Assembly: GCA_023396115.1 (NCBI GenBank)
Contig: JAEWXC010000050.1
Span: forward strand, 1-64,000
Direction of reading: 5' to 3'
Length of the DNA: 64,000 nucleotides
Source: Actinomycetes bacterium
GTDB lineage: Bacteria > Actinomycetota > Actinomycetes > Propionibacteriales > Nocardioidaceae
Translations under genes and position numbers: made by a program
Notes under the pieces: model-generated
Databases searched by the model: none
What the model was told of the DNA's origin: nothing
Seen by the model: the letters and a program-made list of their open reading frames with translations, nothing else
In this document: positions 30,366 through 40,898 of the stretch, in pieces
How positions within the stretch are numbered: position 1 is the stretch's first letter
Layout: each line of letters begins with the position of its first letter

Positions 30366-31223
30366 CTACTTCTGGTAGCGGATCACGCCCTCCTGGGCGA
30401 CCGTGGCGACGAGCTCCCCGGACTGGGAGAAGACCTGGGCCAGGGCCAACCCGCGGCCCCCGGACGCCGAGGGCGAGACCTGGTCGTAGAGCCACCACTC
30501 GTCGGCACGGAAGGGCCGGTGGAACCAGATGGTGTGGTCCAGCGAGGCGGCCAGCATCCCCGGCGATGTGATGTTGAGGTCGTGCGGCACCAGGGCGGCA
30601 CCGAGCAGGGTCAGGTCGGAGGCGTAGGCGAACGCCGCCTGCTGGAACAACGTGTCGTCGGCCAGCCGGCCGTCCACCCGGATCCAGATCCGGGCCCGGG
30701 CCGGGTGCTCGGGGTCCGGCGGCAGCCCGACCTTGGAGTTGCCCACGTACCGCACGTCCAGCGCCGCCCAGTCCCGGTTCCACTCGCCGTCCGGCTCGTG
30801 ACCGCGGCGGGCGATCAGGTCGGCGAGCGAGACCCCCATCTCGGGTGGGACCACGTCGGGCATCCGGTCCTGGTGGACCAGGCCCTCCTCGGGCACCTGG
30901 AAGTCCGCGGTGAGGTGGAAGATGTGCCGGCCGTGCTGACGGGCCGAGACCCGGCGGGTGGCGAAGGACCGCCCGTCGCGCAACCGCTCCACGTCGTAGA
31001 CGATCGGCACCCGGGTGTCCCCGGGCCGCAGGAAGTGCGAGTGCATCGAGTGCATCTCGAACTCGGGCTCCACCGTCGACCCGGCCGCGAGCATCGCCTG
31101 CGCGGCGACCTGCCCGCCGAAGACGCGCTGCCGCTCGGTGTCGGGCTGACGCCCGCGGAACAGGTCCACCTCGATCTTCTCGAGGTCCAGCAGTTCGGCG
31201 AGCTCGGCAGCAGACCCCGGCAT
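30366..31223 (-). CDS. tesB: acyl-CoA thioesterase II
   Basis: TesB hydrolyses acyl-CoA to fatty acid and CoA. It is a 285-aa double-hotdog protein. The N-terminal hotdog has RVFGGQVAAQAM and HSMHSHFLRPG; the C-terminal one has DLTLLGAAL and the SLDHTIWFHRPFRADEWWLY segment with the catalytic Asp. ATG at 31223 with AAGGAG 5 nt upstream is better than the GTG six bases earlier. It is a single gene in the fatty-acid region. Confidence 0.95.
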   Translation of the reverse strand: MPGSAAELAELLDLEKIEVDLFRGRQPDTERQRVFGGQVAAQAMLAAGSTVEPEFEMHSMHSHFLRPGDTRVPIVYDVERLRDGRSFATRRVSARQHGRHIFHLTADFQVPEEGLVHQDRMPDVVPPEMGVSLADLIARRGHEPDGEWNRDWAALDVRYVGNSKVGLPPDPEHPARARIWIRVDGRLADDTLFQQAAFAYASDLTLLGAALVPHDLNITSPGMLAASLDHTIWFHRPFRADEWWLYDQVSPSASGGRGLALAQVFSQSGELVATVAQEGVIRYQK

Positions 31224-31333
31224 GGACACTCCTTCGTGCGGGTCGAGACGGCCACCGGCCGGCTCGACACTGTGGTCGGTGCGCCGGTCCCACCGGCGGT
31301 CAGGACAGTGTGCACCCGGCCCCCGGGCCGGGG

Positions 31334-32260
31334 TCAGTCGGTCCCGGGCTCCTCGTCCAGGCCGGCCAGGAACTGCTCGAACTGGCGGCCGATCTCCTCG
31401 CCGGTGGGCAGCGGTTCGTCGGTGGCCAGCAGTGAGGAGCCGGACTCCTCGGCCCGGCGGAACGCGTCGTACTGCTGCTCCAGGGCCACCACCACGTCGC
31501 GCACCTCCTCGTTCTCCTCCAGGTGCTCGGCCACCTCGGTCTCGGTGCGCTCAGCGGCCTCGCGCAGCGCGGTGAGGTCGATCGTCAACCGACCCCCGAT
31601 CTCCAGGCGGCTCAGCAGCTCCACCGCCGCGGCCGGGTAGGAGAGCTGGGCCAGGTAGTGCGGCACGTGCGCGACGAAGCCCAGGGCGTCGTGCCCCTGC
31701 TCCCCCAGCCGGATCTCCAGCAGGGCCTGGGCCGAGGCCGGGATGCGCAGCTCGCCGCTCCACGGGCTCTGCCCGGTGAGCAGCTCGGGGTCGTTGGCGT
31801 GGTGGGTGATGGCGATCGGTCGGGTGTGCGGGACCGCCATCGGGACCGCGCCCAGGCTCACCGTGCGGGTCACGCCGAACCGCTCCACCACCTCGACGGC
31901 GGCCCGGCAGAAGCCCTCCCAGCGCACGTCGGGCTCGGGGCCGCGCAGCAGCAGGAACGGCGTGCCACCGGTGTCGCGGAGCAGCCGCACGGTCAGCCGT
32001 GGCGCCTCGTAGCCGGTGTAGCGGTCCCGGTCGAAGGTCATCGGGGGACGGCGCGCCCGGTAGTCGTGCAGCTGGTCGACGTCGAAGGTGGCCACCACGC
32101 TGCCCTCGCCGAGGTCGGCCAGGTGCCCGGCGGCCTGACCGGCGGCCTGGCCGGCGTCGAGGAACCCGTCCAGGACCACCACCATCGTGAGTTCGTCGAG
32201 CCCCTCGAGCTCGGGCACCTCGTCGACGATGTGGACCAGGCGGCCCGTATGTTCAGCCAT
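31334..32260 (-). CDS. PAC2 family protein
   Basis: A 308-aa protein of the PAC2 (proteasome assembly chaperone 2-like) family found throughout actinobacteria. Visible are the N-terminal VVVLDGFLDAGQAAGQAAGHL, the central YTGYEAPRLTVRLL, the GVTRTVSLGAVPMAVPHTRP strand-turn-helix, and an acidic helical tail. The family role is unknown, though a link to the actinobacterial proteasome system has been suggested. ATG at 32260 lies 7 nt after TAGGGT and lacks a ribosome-binding site, so a leaderless transcript is likely. It is divergent from fadA. Confidence 0.9.
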   Translation of the reverse strand: MAEHTGRLVHIVDEVPELEGLDELTMVVVLDGFLDAGQAAGQAAGHLADLGEGSVVATFDVDQLHDYRARRPPMTFDRDRYTGYEAPRLTVRLLRDTGGTPFLLLRGPEPDVRWEGFCRAAVEVVERFGVTRTVSLGAVPMAVPHTRPIAITHHANDPELLTGQSPWSGELRIPASAQALLEIRLGEQGHDALGFVAHVPHYLAQLSYPAAAVELLSRLEIGGRLTIDLTALREAAERTETEVAEHLEENEEVRDVVVALEQQYDAFRRAEESGSSLLATDEPLPTGEEIGRQFEQFLAGLDEEPGTD

Positions 32261-32267
32261 GCGTCCA

Positions 32268-32273
32268 ACCCTA
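32268..32273 (-). promoter_or_regulatory. -10 element of the PAC2 gene (leaderless type)
   Basis: TAGGGT ends exactly 7 nt before the ATG at 32260, placing the transcription start at the start codon. Confidence 0.5.
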
Positions 32274-32342
32274 GGCGGTGCCGCGCAGGAGCGGCGCGCA
32301 GCGCGCGTGACGACCGCCACACGGGGTCAACTGACGGCTTTG

Positions 32343-32358
32343 GTTACTCGGGGGTAAC
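32343..32358. promoter_or_regulatory. candidate fatty-acid operator before fadAB
   Basis: GTTACTCGGGGGTAAC is an inverted repeat with perfect 5-bp arms (GTTAC/GTAAC). It overlaps a TANNNT -10 (TAACGT, 32355-32360) for fadA. The same motif lies between the thiolase and fabG4. This is the expected layout for a repressor of beta-oxidation genes. Confidence 0.55.
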
Positions 32359-32405
32359 GTAGGTGCTGCAAGCGTCACGAACCCATGAACCGATCAGGAG
32401 ATTTC

Positions 32406-33622
<1,217 letters not shown>

Positions 33623-33626
<4 letters not shown>

Positions 33627-35722
33627 CCATGAGCAACGACACCCTCCTCGAGCGCGCCCGCGCGCTCGTCAGCGAGAACGAGCGGATCACCGCCGCGCAC
33701 CTGCGCAAGGTCACCCTGCCCGGTGCGGTGATCGGCCTGATCACCCTCGACAACGGCTTCGACCACACCAAGCCCAACACGTTCGGGCCGGGCAGCCTGC
33801 TGGCGCTCAACACCGCCATCGACGCGGCGCTGGCCGACGACGAGATCACCGCCCTGGCCGTCACCGGCAAGCCGTTCATCCTGGCCGCCGGTGCCGACCT
33901 CACCTCCATCGCGAGCAGTGGCCCCGACGGTGTCCGCGTGGTCGCCCAGCTCGGTCACCACGTGTTCCGCAAGCTCGGTGAGGGCCACGACGGCGTCCGC
34001 AAGCCCTCCTTCGGCTTCATCAACGGTCTCGCCCTGGGTGGTGGCCTCGAGGTTGCGCTGCACTGCGACCACCGCACCGTCATCGACTCCGCCCCCGCGC
34101 TGGGCCTGCCCGAGGTCATGCTCGGTCTGGTCCCCGGCTGGGGCGGCGCGTGGCTGACCCCGAACCTGCTGGGCGCGGAGAAGGCCGTCACCCTCATCAT
34201 CGAGAATCCGCTCAACAACGGCCGCACCGTCACCGGCGCCCAGGCCCTCGAGCTGGGGCTGGCCGACGTGGCGTTCAACGGCGCCGACTTCCTGGAGCGT
34301 TCGCTGCTGTGGGCCGCGGAGGTGCTGCGCGGTGAGACCACCGTGGAGCGTCCCGAGGTCGACCGCGGCGAGGCGTGGGACGCTGCCGTGGCCCGGGCCG
34401 AGAAGATCGTCGCCGCCAAGACCGGTGGCGCCTCCCCCGCGGCGCACAAGGCCGTCGAGCTGATCGCCGCCGCCCGCACCAGCACCCGCGAGGAGGGCTT
34501 CGCGGCCGAGGACGAGGCGCTCTCCTCGCTCTCGGCCACCCCGGAGACCTTCGCCTCGCTGTACTCCTTCGACCTGGTCCAGAAGCGCGCCAAGCGCCCG
34601 GCCGGTGCGCCGGACAAGTCCCTGGCCCGTGGGGTCACCAAGGTCGGCATCATCGGTGCCGGTCTGATGGCCAGCCAGTTCGCGCTGCTCTTCGCCCGTC
34701 GCCTCCAGGTGCCCGTGGTCCTCACCGACCTGGACCAGGAGCGCGCCGACAAGGGCGTCGCCTACGTGCACGGCGAGATCAACGCCCTGCTGGCCAAGGG
34801 CCGGATCAACGCCGACAAGGCCAACCGGCTCAAGGCCCTGGTCACCGGCACCACCGACAAGGCGACCCACTTCGCCGACGCCGACTTCGTGATCGAGGCC
34901 GTCTTCGAGGAGATGGGCGTGAAGAAGGCCGTCTTCGCCGACGTGGAGAAGGTCGTCTCCCCCGAGTGCGTGCTGGCCACCAACACCTCCTCGCTGTCGA
35001 TCACCGAGATGGCGGCCGACCTGGCCCACCCCGAGCGGGTCGTCGGGTTCCACTTCTTCAACCCGGTCGCGGTGATGCCGCTGCTGGAGATCGTCCGCGG
35101 CGAGCAGACCGACGACGCCACCCTGGCCACGGCGTTCGCCACCGGCAAGAAGCTCGGCAAGACCACGATCGGGGTGAAGGACTCCCCGTCCTTCATCGTC
35201 AACCGCCTGCTGGGGCGCTTCCTGGGCGAGGTCGCCCGGATCGTCGACGCCGGCACCCCGATCGAGGTCGCGGACCGCTCGTTCGCCGGCGTCGCCCCGA
35301 TGCCGCCGTTCACGCTGCTGACCCTGGTCGGCCCCGCGATCGCGCTGCACAACAACGAGACCCTGGCCGCGGCGTTCCCGGAGCGCTTCTACCTCTCCCC
35401 CGCGCTGCAGCGGGTGGTCGAGGCCGGCAAGCGGTCCTACTTCGGCCCCGACGGCACCACCCTGGACCCCGAGGTCGAGGCGCTGCTGGAGAAGCCGGCC
35501 GACCCGGTCGTGCTGACCGAGACCGAGGTCCGCGAGAAGGTCCTCTCCGGTCTGGCCCAGGAGGCCCGCCTGATGCTCGACGAGGGTGTCGTGGTCGGTC
35601 CCGAGGACATCGACCTGGGCATGATCACCGGCGCGGGCTTCGCGTTCTGGAACGGTGGCCTGACCCTGCTGCTCGACTCCTCGGGCATCTCGGAGAAGGT
35701 CAACGGCAAGCGTTTCCACTGA
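33623..35722 (+). CDS. fadB: fatty-acid oxidation complex alpha subunit (enoyl-CoA hydratase / 3-hydroxyacyl-CoA dehydrogenase)
   Basis: A 699-aa fusion enzyme of beta-oxidation. The N-terminal crotonase domain has the oxyanion-hole segment LALGGGLEVALHCDHR and the Glu-bearing GLPEVMLGLVPGWGG. The dehydrogenase half starts near 335 with the NAD motif VGIIGAGLMASQFA, followed by the catalytic His in VVGFHFFNPV and the C-terminal domain. GTG at 33623 has AAGGA 6 nt upstream and overlaps the fadA stop (GTGA); ATG at 33629 is the alternative. It works with FadA as the trifunctional complex. Confidence 0.95.
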
Positions 35723-35736
35723 TCCACACGCTCGTC

Positions 35737-35780
35737 CCACGGGGCGTCCGGGCTGCGGCCTGGGCGCCCCGTGGCCTTTT
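35737..35780 (+). terminator. intrinsic terminator after fadB
   Basis: CCACGGGGCG and CGCCCCGTGG form a 10-bp stem around an 18-base loop and are followed by CCTTTT. This is a classic rho-independent terminator. Confidence 0.85.
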
Positions 35781-35804
35781 CCGGGCAGAGGGCGAACCCT
35801 TCCC

Positions 35805-35810
35805 TAGGCT
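35805..35810 (+). promoter_or_regulatory. -10 element of the first sigma factor gene
   Basis: TAGGCT fits TANNNT and would give a leader of about 55-60 nt before GTG 35874, which has its own strong GGAGGAG site. Confidence 0.35.
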
Positions 35811-35873
35811 CGTCCCGTCGGTAGGGATGACGGACCCCGGAACGGGCGGGTCCCCGAGAGGGAGGAGAAACGT

Positions 35874-36422
35874 GTGAGGCTGCGACGAGCGGACCAGCAC
35901 CGTGACGACTTCACCGACTTCGTGGCGGCCCGCGGCCCCGCGCTGCACCGCACCGCCTACCTGCTGGTCGGCGAACGCGGCCTGGCCGGTGACCTGCTGC
36001 AGGAGGCGTTGACCAAGACCTGGGTGGCGTGGCCGAAGCTGCGTGACACCGGACGGGCCGAGGCCTGGACCCGCAAGGCACTGCACACCACCGCCATCGA
36101 CTGGTACCGGCGCAGGAACTGGAGCGCCGAGCGGCCCAGCGACGAGGTGCCCGACGCCCCCGTGCACGCTGCCCAGGACCAGGTCGGCACCCGCGAGTGG
36201 CTCTGGGAGGCCCTGCTGGCCCTCCCACCCCGGCAGCGCGCCACGCTCGTGTGCCGCTTCTACGACGACCTCACCGAGGCCCAGACCGCCGACGTGCTCG
36301 GGTGCGCGGTCGGCACCGTGAAGAGTCAGACCTCCGCAGCCCTGCGCACCCTCCGCGGCGCCCTCGTCGAGGCCGACTCCGACCCCACCCTGATCGACGC
36401 CCTGATGGAGGCCAGCCGATGA
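35874..36422 (+). CDS. SigE-family ECF RNA polymerase sigma factor (pair 1)
   Basis: A 182-aa group 4 sigma factor of the actinobacterial SigE family. Region 2 is at about 15-85 (DFVAARGPALHRTAYLLVGE and DLLQEALTKTWVAW). Region 4 is at about 110-170 (ALLALPPRQRATLVCRFYDD with the helix-turn-helix DVLGCAVGTVKSQTSAALRTL). GTG at 35874 has GGAGGAG 6 nt upstream. It overlaps the downstream membrane protein gene by 4 nt (ATGA), which suggests that protein controls it. Confidence 0.92.
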   Translation: MRLRRADQHRDDFTDFVAARGPALHRTAYLLVGERGLAGDLLQEALTKTWVAWPKLRDTGRAEAWTRKALHTTAIDWYRRRNWSAERPSDEVPDAPVHAAQDQVGTREWLWEALLALPPRQRATLVCRFYDDLTEAQTADVLGCAVGTVKSQTSAALRTLRGALVEADSDPTLIDALMEASR

Positions 36423-37558
36423 ACGACCTGATCCGCGACGTGCTGCACGACCGCGCCGACGCCCTCACCGACCCCGACATCGACCTGACCGCCGTGGAGG
36501 CGGGCGGCCGGCGTGCCCGCAACCGACGGCGCTGGACCGTCGCCGCGGGCGCGACCGGCTCGGTCGCGGCCGTGACCGCGCTGGCCATCGGCATCGCCCA
36601 GCTGACCGGCGACACGACCGGGCAGACCGGTCCCCGGGAGTCGCAGTTCGCTGCTGCGTTCGCCGACGGCGCACCCACCTACGCCCAGGGGTCGGTGGTC
36701 CACCTGGGGGCGGACCTGACCTTCGACGTGGGCCGCAAGGTGGCGGCGATGGTGCAGACCCCCGGCGCCGTGGTGGTGGTCGACACCGACGGCGGGGTGT
36801 GGGTGGCCAACGGTCAGCAGGAACCCGACCGGGTGGGCGACGTGGGCGACCTCCGCCCCCACCTGCGCGAGTCCGGTGACCTGGTGGCCTGGGCCGAACG
36901 CAGCGACGCCGGCACCCGCGTGGTGGCCCTCGACGTGGCGAGCGGCCAGACCTGGCAGGCACCGGCCATCGCCAGCGGCGACGGCGAGTTCGACGAGCCC
37001 GAGGTCGCTGCGGTGGACCGGGGCATGGTCTGGTTCACCGACGACTCCGGCCTGACCCGCTGGGAGCCCACCACCGGCGGCGCGCCGCTCATCATCGACC
37101 AGGAACCCGGGTACGAGCTGCGCGACGTGCGCAACGGCATCTACCTGACCAACTCGCAGAAGGGGAACTGGGTCGGGCACGTGGGCCCCGACCTCGCCGG
37201 CGGCGAGCGGGTCAAGGTCGGCGCCAGCGGCCCGCAGCGGCTCTCCCCCGACGGGCGCCTGCTGCTGTCCGAACGCAGCGCCGACGAGTTCACCGTCTAC
37301 GACACGAGCACCGGGGAGATCCTGGCCGACGCGCCCGAGGGCTACGAGTTCGCGGTCGGGTACGCCTGGGCCGACAACGCCCGGTACTGGGCCGCCGCGA
37401 TCCAGGAGCTCGGTGAGGGCAGCGCCGGCGACAGCCCCTACCGCTACGACCTGCTGCTCTGCACGGCCCCGGCCAGCTGCGAGGTCGCGGTCGACGACGT
37501 CGAGGTGAGTTCCGAGGGGAGCGGCGTGGTCCTCCCGATCGGGGAACGGATGGACTGA
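36419..37558 (+). CDS. membrane-anchored anti-sigma-like sensor protein (pair 1)
   Basis: A 379-aa protein: a short cytoplasmic N-terminus with a basic patch (RRARNRRRW at about 30-38), one membrane helix at about 40-62, and a 310-aa extracytoplasmic domain with repeated WD-like beta-strand motifs such as GGVWVANGQQEPDRV and FTDDSGLTRWEP, probably a beta-propeller. It is translationally coupled to the sigma gene, so an anti-sigma or accessory role is likely. No zinc-binding anti-sigma motif (HxxxCxxC) is present, so the mechanism would differ from ZAS-type factors. Function is inferred from context. Confidence 0.75.
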   Translation: MNDLIRDVLHDRADALTDPDIDLTAVEAGGRRARNRRRWTVAAGATGSVAAVTALAIGIAQLTGDTTGQTGPRESQFAAAFADGAPTYAQGSVVHLGADLTFDVGRKVAAMVQTPGAVVVVDTDGGVWVANGQQEPDRVGDVGDLRPHLRESGDLVAWAERSDAGTRVVALDVASGQTWQAPAIASGDGEFDEPEVAAVDRGMVWFTDDSGLTRWEPTTGGAPLIIDQEPGYELRDVRNGIYLTNSQKGNWVGHVGPDLAGGERVKVGASGPQRLSPDGRLLLSERSADEFTVYDTSTGEILADAPEGYEFAVGYAWADNARYWAAAIQELGEGSAGDSPYRYDLLLCTAPASCEVAVDDVEVSSEGSGVVLPIGERMD

Positions 37559-37570
37559 GCCGACTCTCGC

Positions 37571-37604
37571 ACGACGCCCCACGGGACCTCCCGTGGGGCG
37601 TCGT
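37571..37604. terminator. bidirectional terminator hairpin
   Basis: A perfect 16-bp inverted repeat (ACGACGCCCCACGGGA facing TCCCGTGGGGCGTCGT) with only CC between the arms lies between the convergent anti-sigma-like and protease genes. Confidence 0.8.
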
Positions 37605-37628
37605 CGTGTCCCGGCACCTCGTGGCGGC

Positions 37629-38915
37629 TCAGGCGTAGGTGCCGAGGATGCGTTGGGCGGCCAGCTGGGCCAGGGCCTGCTCGTCGAGGCCGGTCTGCTC
37701 CTGCAGCACGTCGGTGGCGCTGGTCCCGCCCCGGGTGGCCATCGCGTCCACCAGGCTCCACAACCGGTCCTCCCCGAACTGTGCCGCCACCGTCTCGCAG
37801 GCCCACCAGGCCAGCCCGTAGTGGGCTCCGGAGTGCTCGCCGTTGAACGTCTCGTCCTCCGGCAGGGTCTCGACCCCGGCGCGTGCCGCAGCCACGGCCG
37901 CCGCCGAGACCAGCCGGTCCTCCGGCGGCAGCGACCGGACCGAGACGTACTCCGCGATCCCCTCGCTGAGCCACACCGGGAGCGGGTCGTCGACCGCGCC
38001 GAGCACCACGTGGGTGAGTTCGTGGCGCACCAGCCGGTCCCGCACCTCGGGGGTCGCGGTCAGCATCCGGGGGTGCAGGGCGAACCGGACCCCGGCGAGC
38101 TGTCCGCCGCCCGAGCCTCCGTGCACCTGGAAGGCGACACCGTCGAGCCGGTCCGCGTCCCCGCCGGGCAGCCCCGGCAGGGCCTCCATCAGCTCGGTCC
38201 CGCTCAGCGCGTAGACGACCACCGACCGCTGCCACGGGTCCGGCACCCGGGAGAGCACCTCGGCAAGACCACGCTCGACCGAGTCCAGCACGGGCCCGGC
38301 GTGCCGGGAGCTGTCCTCGTCGCTGATCAGCAGCACACCGGTACCGGAGCGGACCACCAGCTCGGTGTCCTCCCAGGGGTGCTGGAACGCGGTGGTGTGC
38401 GCGGTGCCGTCGTGGTCCTCGCCGACCCGCCAGCCGTCGTCGGTGGGGGTGAAGTGCATCCGCAGCCGGGACTGGACGGGGCGTCGGTCGAACCCGGCCA
38501 TCCGCAGCGACACCCGGACCACGGCGTCCCAGCCGCTGCCGTGCGCCCGCAGGGTGTCGACCTCCAGCGTGGAGCGGTAGGTCTGCAGCGGCAGCTGCGT
38601 GGTGTTGGCCAGGTAGGTCCGCTGCCGGTCGACGAACTCCTGCGGGGCGTCGGGCGAGAGGGTCGCCAGGAACCCCTCCCGATCCCCCGCCCGCAGGGTG
38701 ACGGCACGCTGCCGCAGCACCGTCCGCACGCCCTCGACCACGGCCGTGGGGGCGCTCCGGGCGGTGCTCGGCTGCTCGACCGCGATCCCGCAGCCGGCCC
38801 ACCAGGCGCTGCCGGTCAGGAGGAGCAGGACCAGCAGGACCCGCGCCCGTCGCCGGGCACGCCGGGCACGCCGGGGCGGCGCGGGAGGGCTGGGCTCAGC
38901 GCTGGTGGTCGGCAT
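37629..38915 (-). CDS. membrane-anchored gluzincin-type metalloprotease
   Basis: A 428-aa protein. A basic N-terminus is followed by a hydrophobic segment at about 26-43 ending WWAGCG, which may be a membrane anchor or a poor lipobox (Trp at -3). The middle resembles a secreted beta-rich domain. The C-terminal part has RHELTHVVLG and, downstream, WLSEGIAEYVS, the HExxH...E arrangement of gluzincin zinc peptidases. ATG at 38915 is used (a TTG precedes it); the start overlaps dxs by 20 nt with a weak ribosome-binding site. The substrate is unknown. Confidence 0.8.
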   Translation of the reverse strand: MPTTSAEPSPPAPPRRARRARRRARVLLVLLLLTGSAWWAGCGIAVEQPSTARSAPTAVVEGVRTVLRQRAVTLRAGDREGFLATLSPDAPQEFVDRQRTYLANTTQLPLQTYRSTLEVDTLRAHGSGWDAVVRVSLRMAGFDRRPVQSRLRMHFTPTDDGWRVGEDHDGTAHTTAFQHPWEDTELVVRSGTGVLLISDEDSSRHAGPVLDSVERGLAEVLSRVPDPWQRSVVVYALSGTELMEALPGLPGGDADRLDGVAFQVHGGSGGGQLAGVRFALHPRMLTATPEVRDRLVRHELTHVVLGAVDDPLPVWLSEGIAEYVSVRSLPPEDRLVSAAAVAAARAGVETLPEDETFNGEHSGAHYGLAWWACETVAAQFGEDRLWSLVDAMATRGGTSATDVLQEQTGLDEQALAQLAAQRILGTYA

Positions 38916-40800
38916 CAACCAGAGAACGACCCTGCGCCAGCGCGGTCACGTCCTCCACGATGCCGCGGGCGACCTCCTGGGCGGTCAGACCGATCCGCTC
39001 CAGGATGGCCGGGCGCTTGGCGTGGTCCAGGAACTCCTGGGGGATGCCGTGCACCCGCACCGGGGTGCGGACCCCGGCCTCGTTCAGCGCGGCCAGGAAG
39101 CTCTGGCCGACACCGCCGGCGACACCGTTGTCCTCGAGGGTGACGACCAGGTCGTACTCGGCGGCGAGCTCGACCAGGGCGGGGTCGACCGGCTTGACCC
39201 AGCGCGGGTCCACCACGGTCACCCCGATGCCCTGGTCGGTCAGCCGGCCGGCGACGTCGATGCCCACCTCGGCCATCGAGCCGACGGCGACCACCAGCAC
39301 GTCCTTGGTGCCCTGGCGGACCAGCACGTCGCTGCCGCCGACCCGGCCCACGGCCTCCATGTCCGCCGGCGGCGGGCCCTTGGGGAACCGGACCACGGTC
39401 GGGGCGTCGGAGACCTCGACCGCCTCGTCGAGCAGCTCCCGCAGCCGGGCGGCGTCGCGGGGCGCGGCCAGGCGCAGGCCCGGGACGATCTGCAGCAGCG
39501 ACATGTCCCACATGCCGTTGTGGCTGGCGCCGTCGTCGCCGGTGACCCCGGAGCGGTCCAGCACGAACGTGACACCGCACTGGTGCAGCGCCACGTCCAT
39601 CAGCACCTGGTCGAAGGCGCGGTTGAGGAAGGTCGCGTAGACCGCGAAGACGGGGTGCAGTCCACCGGTGGCCAGGCCGGCAGCACTGGTGGCGGCGTGC
39701 TGCTCGGCGATCCCGACGTCGATGGTGCGCTCGGGCCAGCGGGCCTGGAAGGCGTCGAGCCCGACCGGGTGCATCATCGCCGCGGTCATCGCGACCACGT
39801 CGGGACGCCGGGTCCCGACCTCGACGATGGCGTCGGAGAAGTGGTCGGTCCAGATCCGGCCCTTGGGCTTCTCCTGGCCGGTCTGCACGTCGAACGGACC
39901 GGGGGCGTGGAACTGGTCGGCCTCGTGGCGCAGGGCCGGGTCGTAGCCGAAGCCCTTGCGGGTGATGGCGTGCACGATGACCGGGCCGCCGAACCCCTTG
40001 GCCGCGGTCAGGGCCTCCTCCATCGCGACCTGGTCGTGGCCGTCGACCGGGCCGACGTACTTGAGACCGAGGTCCTCGAAGAGGCCCTGCGGGGCCAGGG
40101 CGTCCTTCATGCCCTTCTTCATCGCGTGCAGCGCGTCGTAGGCGGCGGCGCCGACCCCCGGGACGGCGGTGAGGCGCTTCTTCACCACGTCGAGCACCTG
40201 CTCGTAGCGGGGGTTGGTGCGCAACCGGGTCAGCGCGGTGGCCAGACCGCCGATGGTCGGGGTGTAGGACCGCTCGTTGTCGTTCACCACGATCACCAGG
40301 CGCGAGTCCTTGGCGATGGCGATGTTGTTGAGGGCCTCCCAGGCCATGCCGCCGGTCAGCGCGCCGTCACCGATCACGGCCACCGTGTGCCGGTCCTCGC
40401 CACGGATCGCGTAGGCACGGGCCAGGCCGTCGGCCCAGGACAGCGCGGTGGAGGCGTGGGAGTTCTCGACCACGTCGTGGTCGGACTCGGCCCGGCTCGG
40501 GTAGCCCGACAGGCCACCCTCCTTGCGCAGGGTCGCGAAGTCGCCGGCCCGGCCGGTGACGAGCTTGTGCACGTAGGACTGGTGCCCGGTGTCGAAGACG
40601 ACCCGGTCGCGGGGGCTGTCGAAGACCCGGTGGATGGCCAGGGTCAGCTCGACGACGCCGAGGTTGGGGCCCAGGTGCCCGGAGTTGGTCGCGACGGTCC
40701 TGATCATCAGGTCGCGGATCTCCGCAGCGAGTTCGGCGAGTTCCGCCTCCCCCAGACCGCGCAGGTCGCGTGGCGTCGAGATCGCATCCAGGTGGCCCAT
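38896..40800 (-). CDS. dxs: 1-deoxy-D-xylulose-5-phosphate synthase
   Basis: Dxs condenses pyruvate and glyceraldehyde 3-phosphate with thiamine diphosphate, the first step of the MEP isoprenoid pathway. It is 634 aa. The TPP motif GDGALTGGMAWEALNN lies near 145, GHQSYVHK near 70, and the transketolase pyrimidine and C-terminal domains are intact (TGDDGASHNGMWD). The frame is open to 40851, but ATG at 40800 has AAGGAG and gives the canonical start. The opposite-strand open frame is a shadow. Confidence 0.97.
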   Translation of the reverse strand: MGHLDAISTPRDLRGLGEAELAELAAEIRDLMIRTVATNSGHLGPNLGVVELTLAIHRVFDSPRDRVVFDTGHQSYVHKLVTGRAGDFATLRKEGGLSGYPSRAESDHDVVENSHASTALSWADGLARAYAIRGEDRHTVAVIGDGALTGGMAWEALNNIAIAKDSRLVIVVNDNERSYTPTIGGLATALTRLRTNPRYEQVLDVVKKRLTAVPGVGAAAYDALHAMKKGMKDALAPQGLFEDLGLKYVGPVDGHDQVAMEEALTAAKGFGGPVIVHAITRKGFGYDPALRHEADQFHAPGPFDVQTGQEKPKGRIWTDHFSDAIVEVGTRRPDVVAMTAAMMHPVGLDAFQARWPERTIDVGIAEQHAATSAAGLATGGLHPVFAVYATFLNRAFDQVLMDVALHQCGVTFVLDRSGVTGDDGASHNGMWDMSLLQIVPGLRLAAPRDAARLRELLDEAVEVSDAPTVVRFPKGPPPADMEAVGRVGGSDVLVRQGTKDVLVVAVGSMAEVGIDVAGRLTDQGIGVTVVDPRWVKPVDPALVELAAEYDLVVTLEDNGVAGGVGQSFLAALNEAGVRTPVRVHGIPQEFLDHAKRPAILERIGLTAQEVARGIVEDVTALAQGRSLVDADHQR

Positions 40801-40881
40801 TGCGCTCCTTCGTCGAGTTCGTGCACCGGTCCCCCGGTGCCCCGTGCCCACGCACCGAACGGCACGGCAGGCAACCGTTCG

Positions 40882-40887
40882 AGTCTA
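40882..40887 (-). promoter_or_regulatory. -10 element of dxs
   Basis: TAGACT on the minus strand, just upstream of dxs, would give a leader of about 75 nt. Confidence 0.35.
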
Positions 40888-40898
40888 GGCGATGGGCC

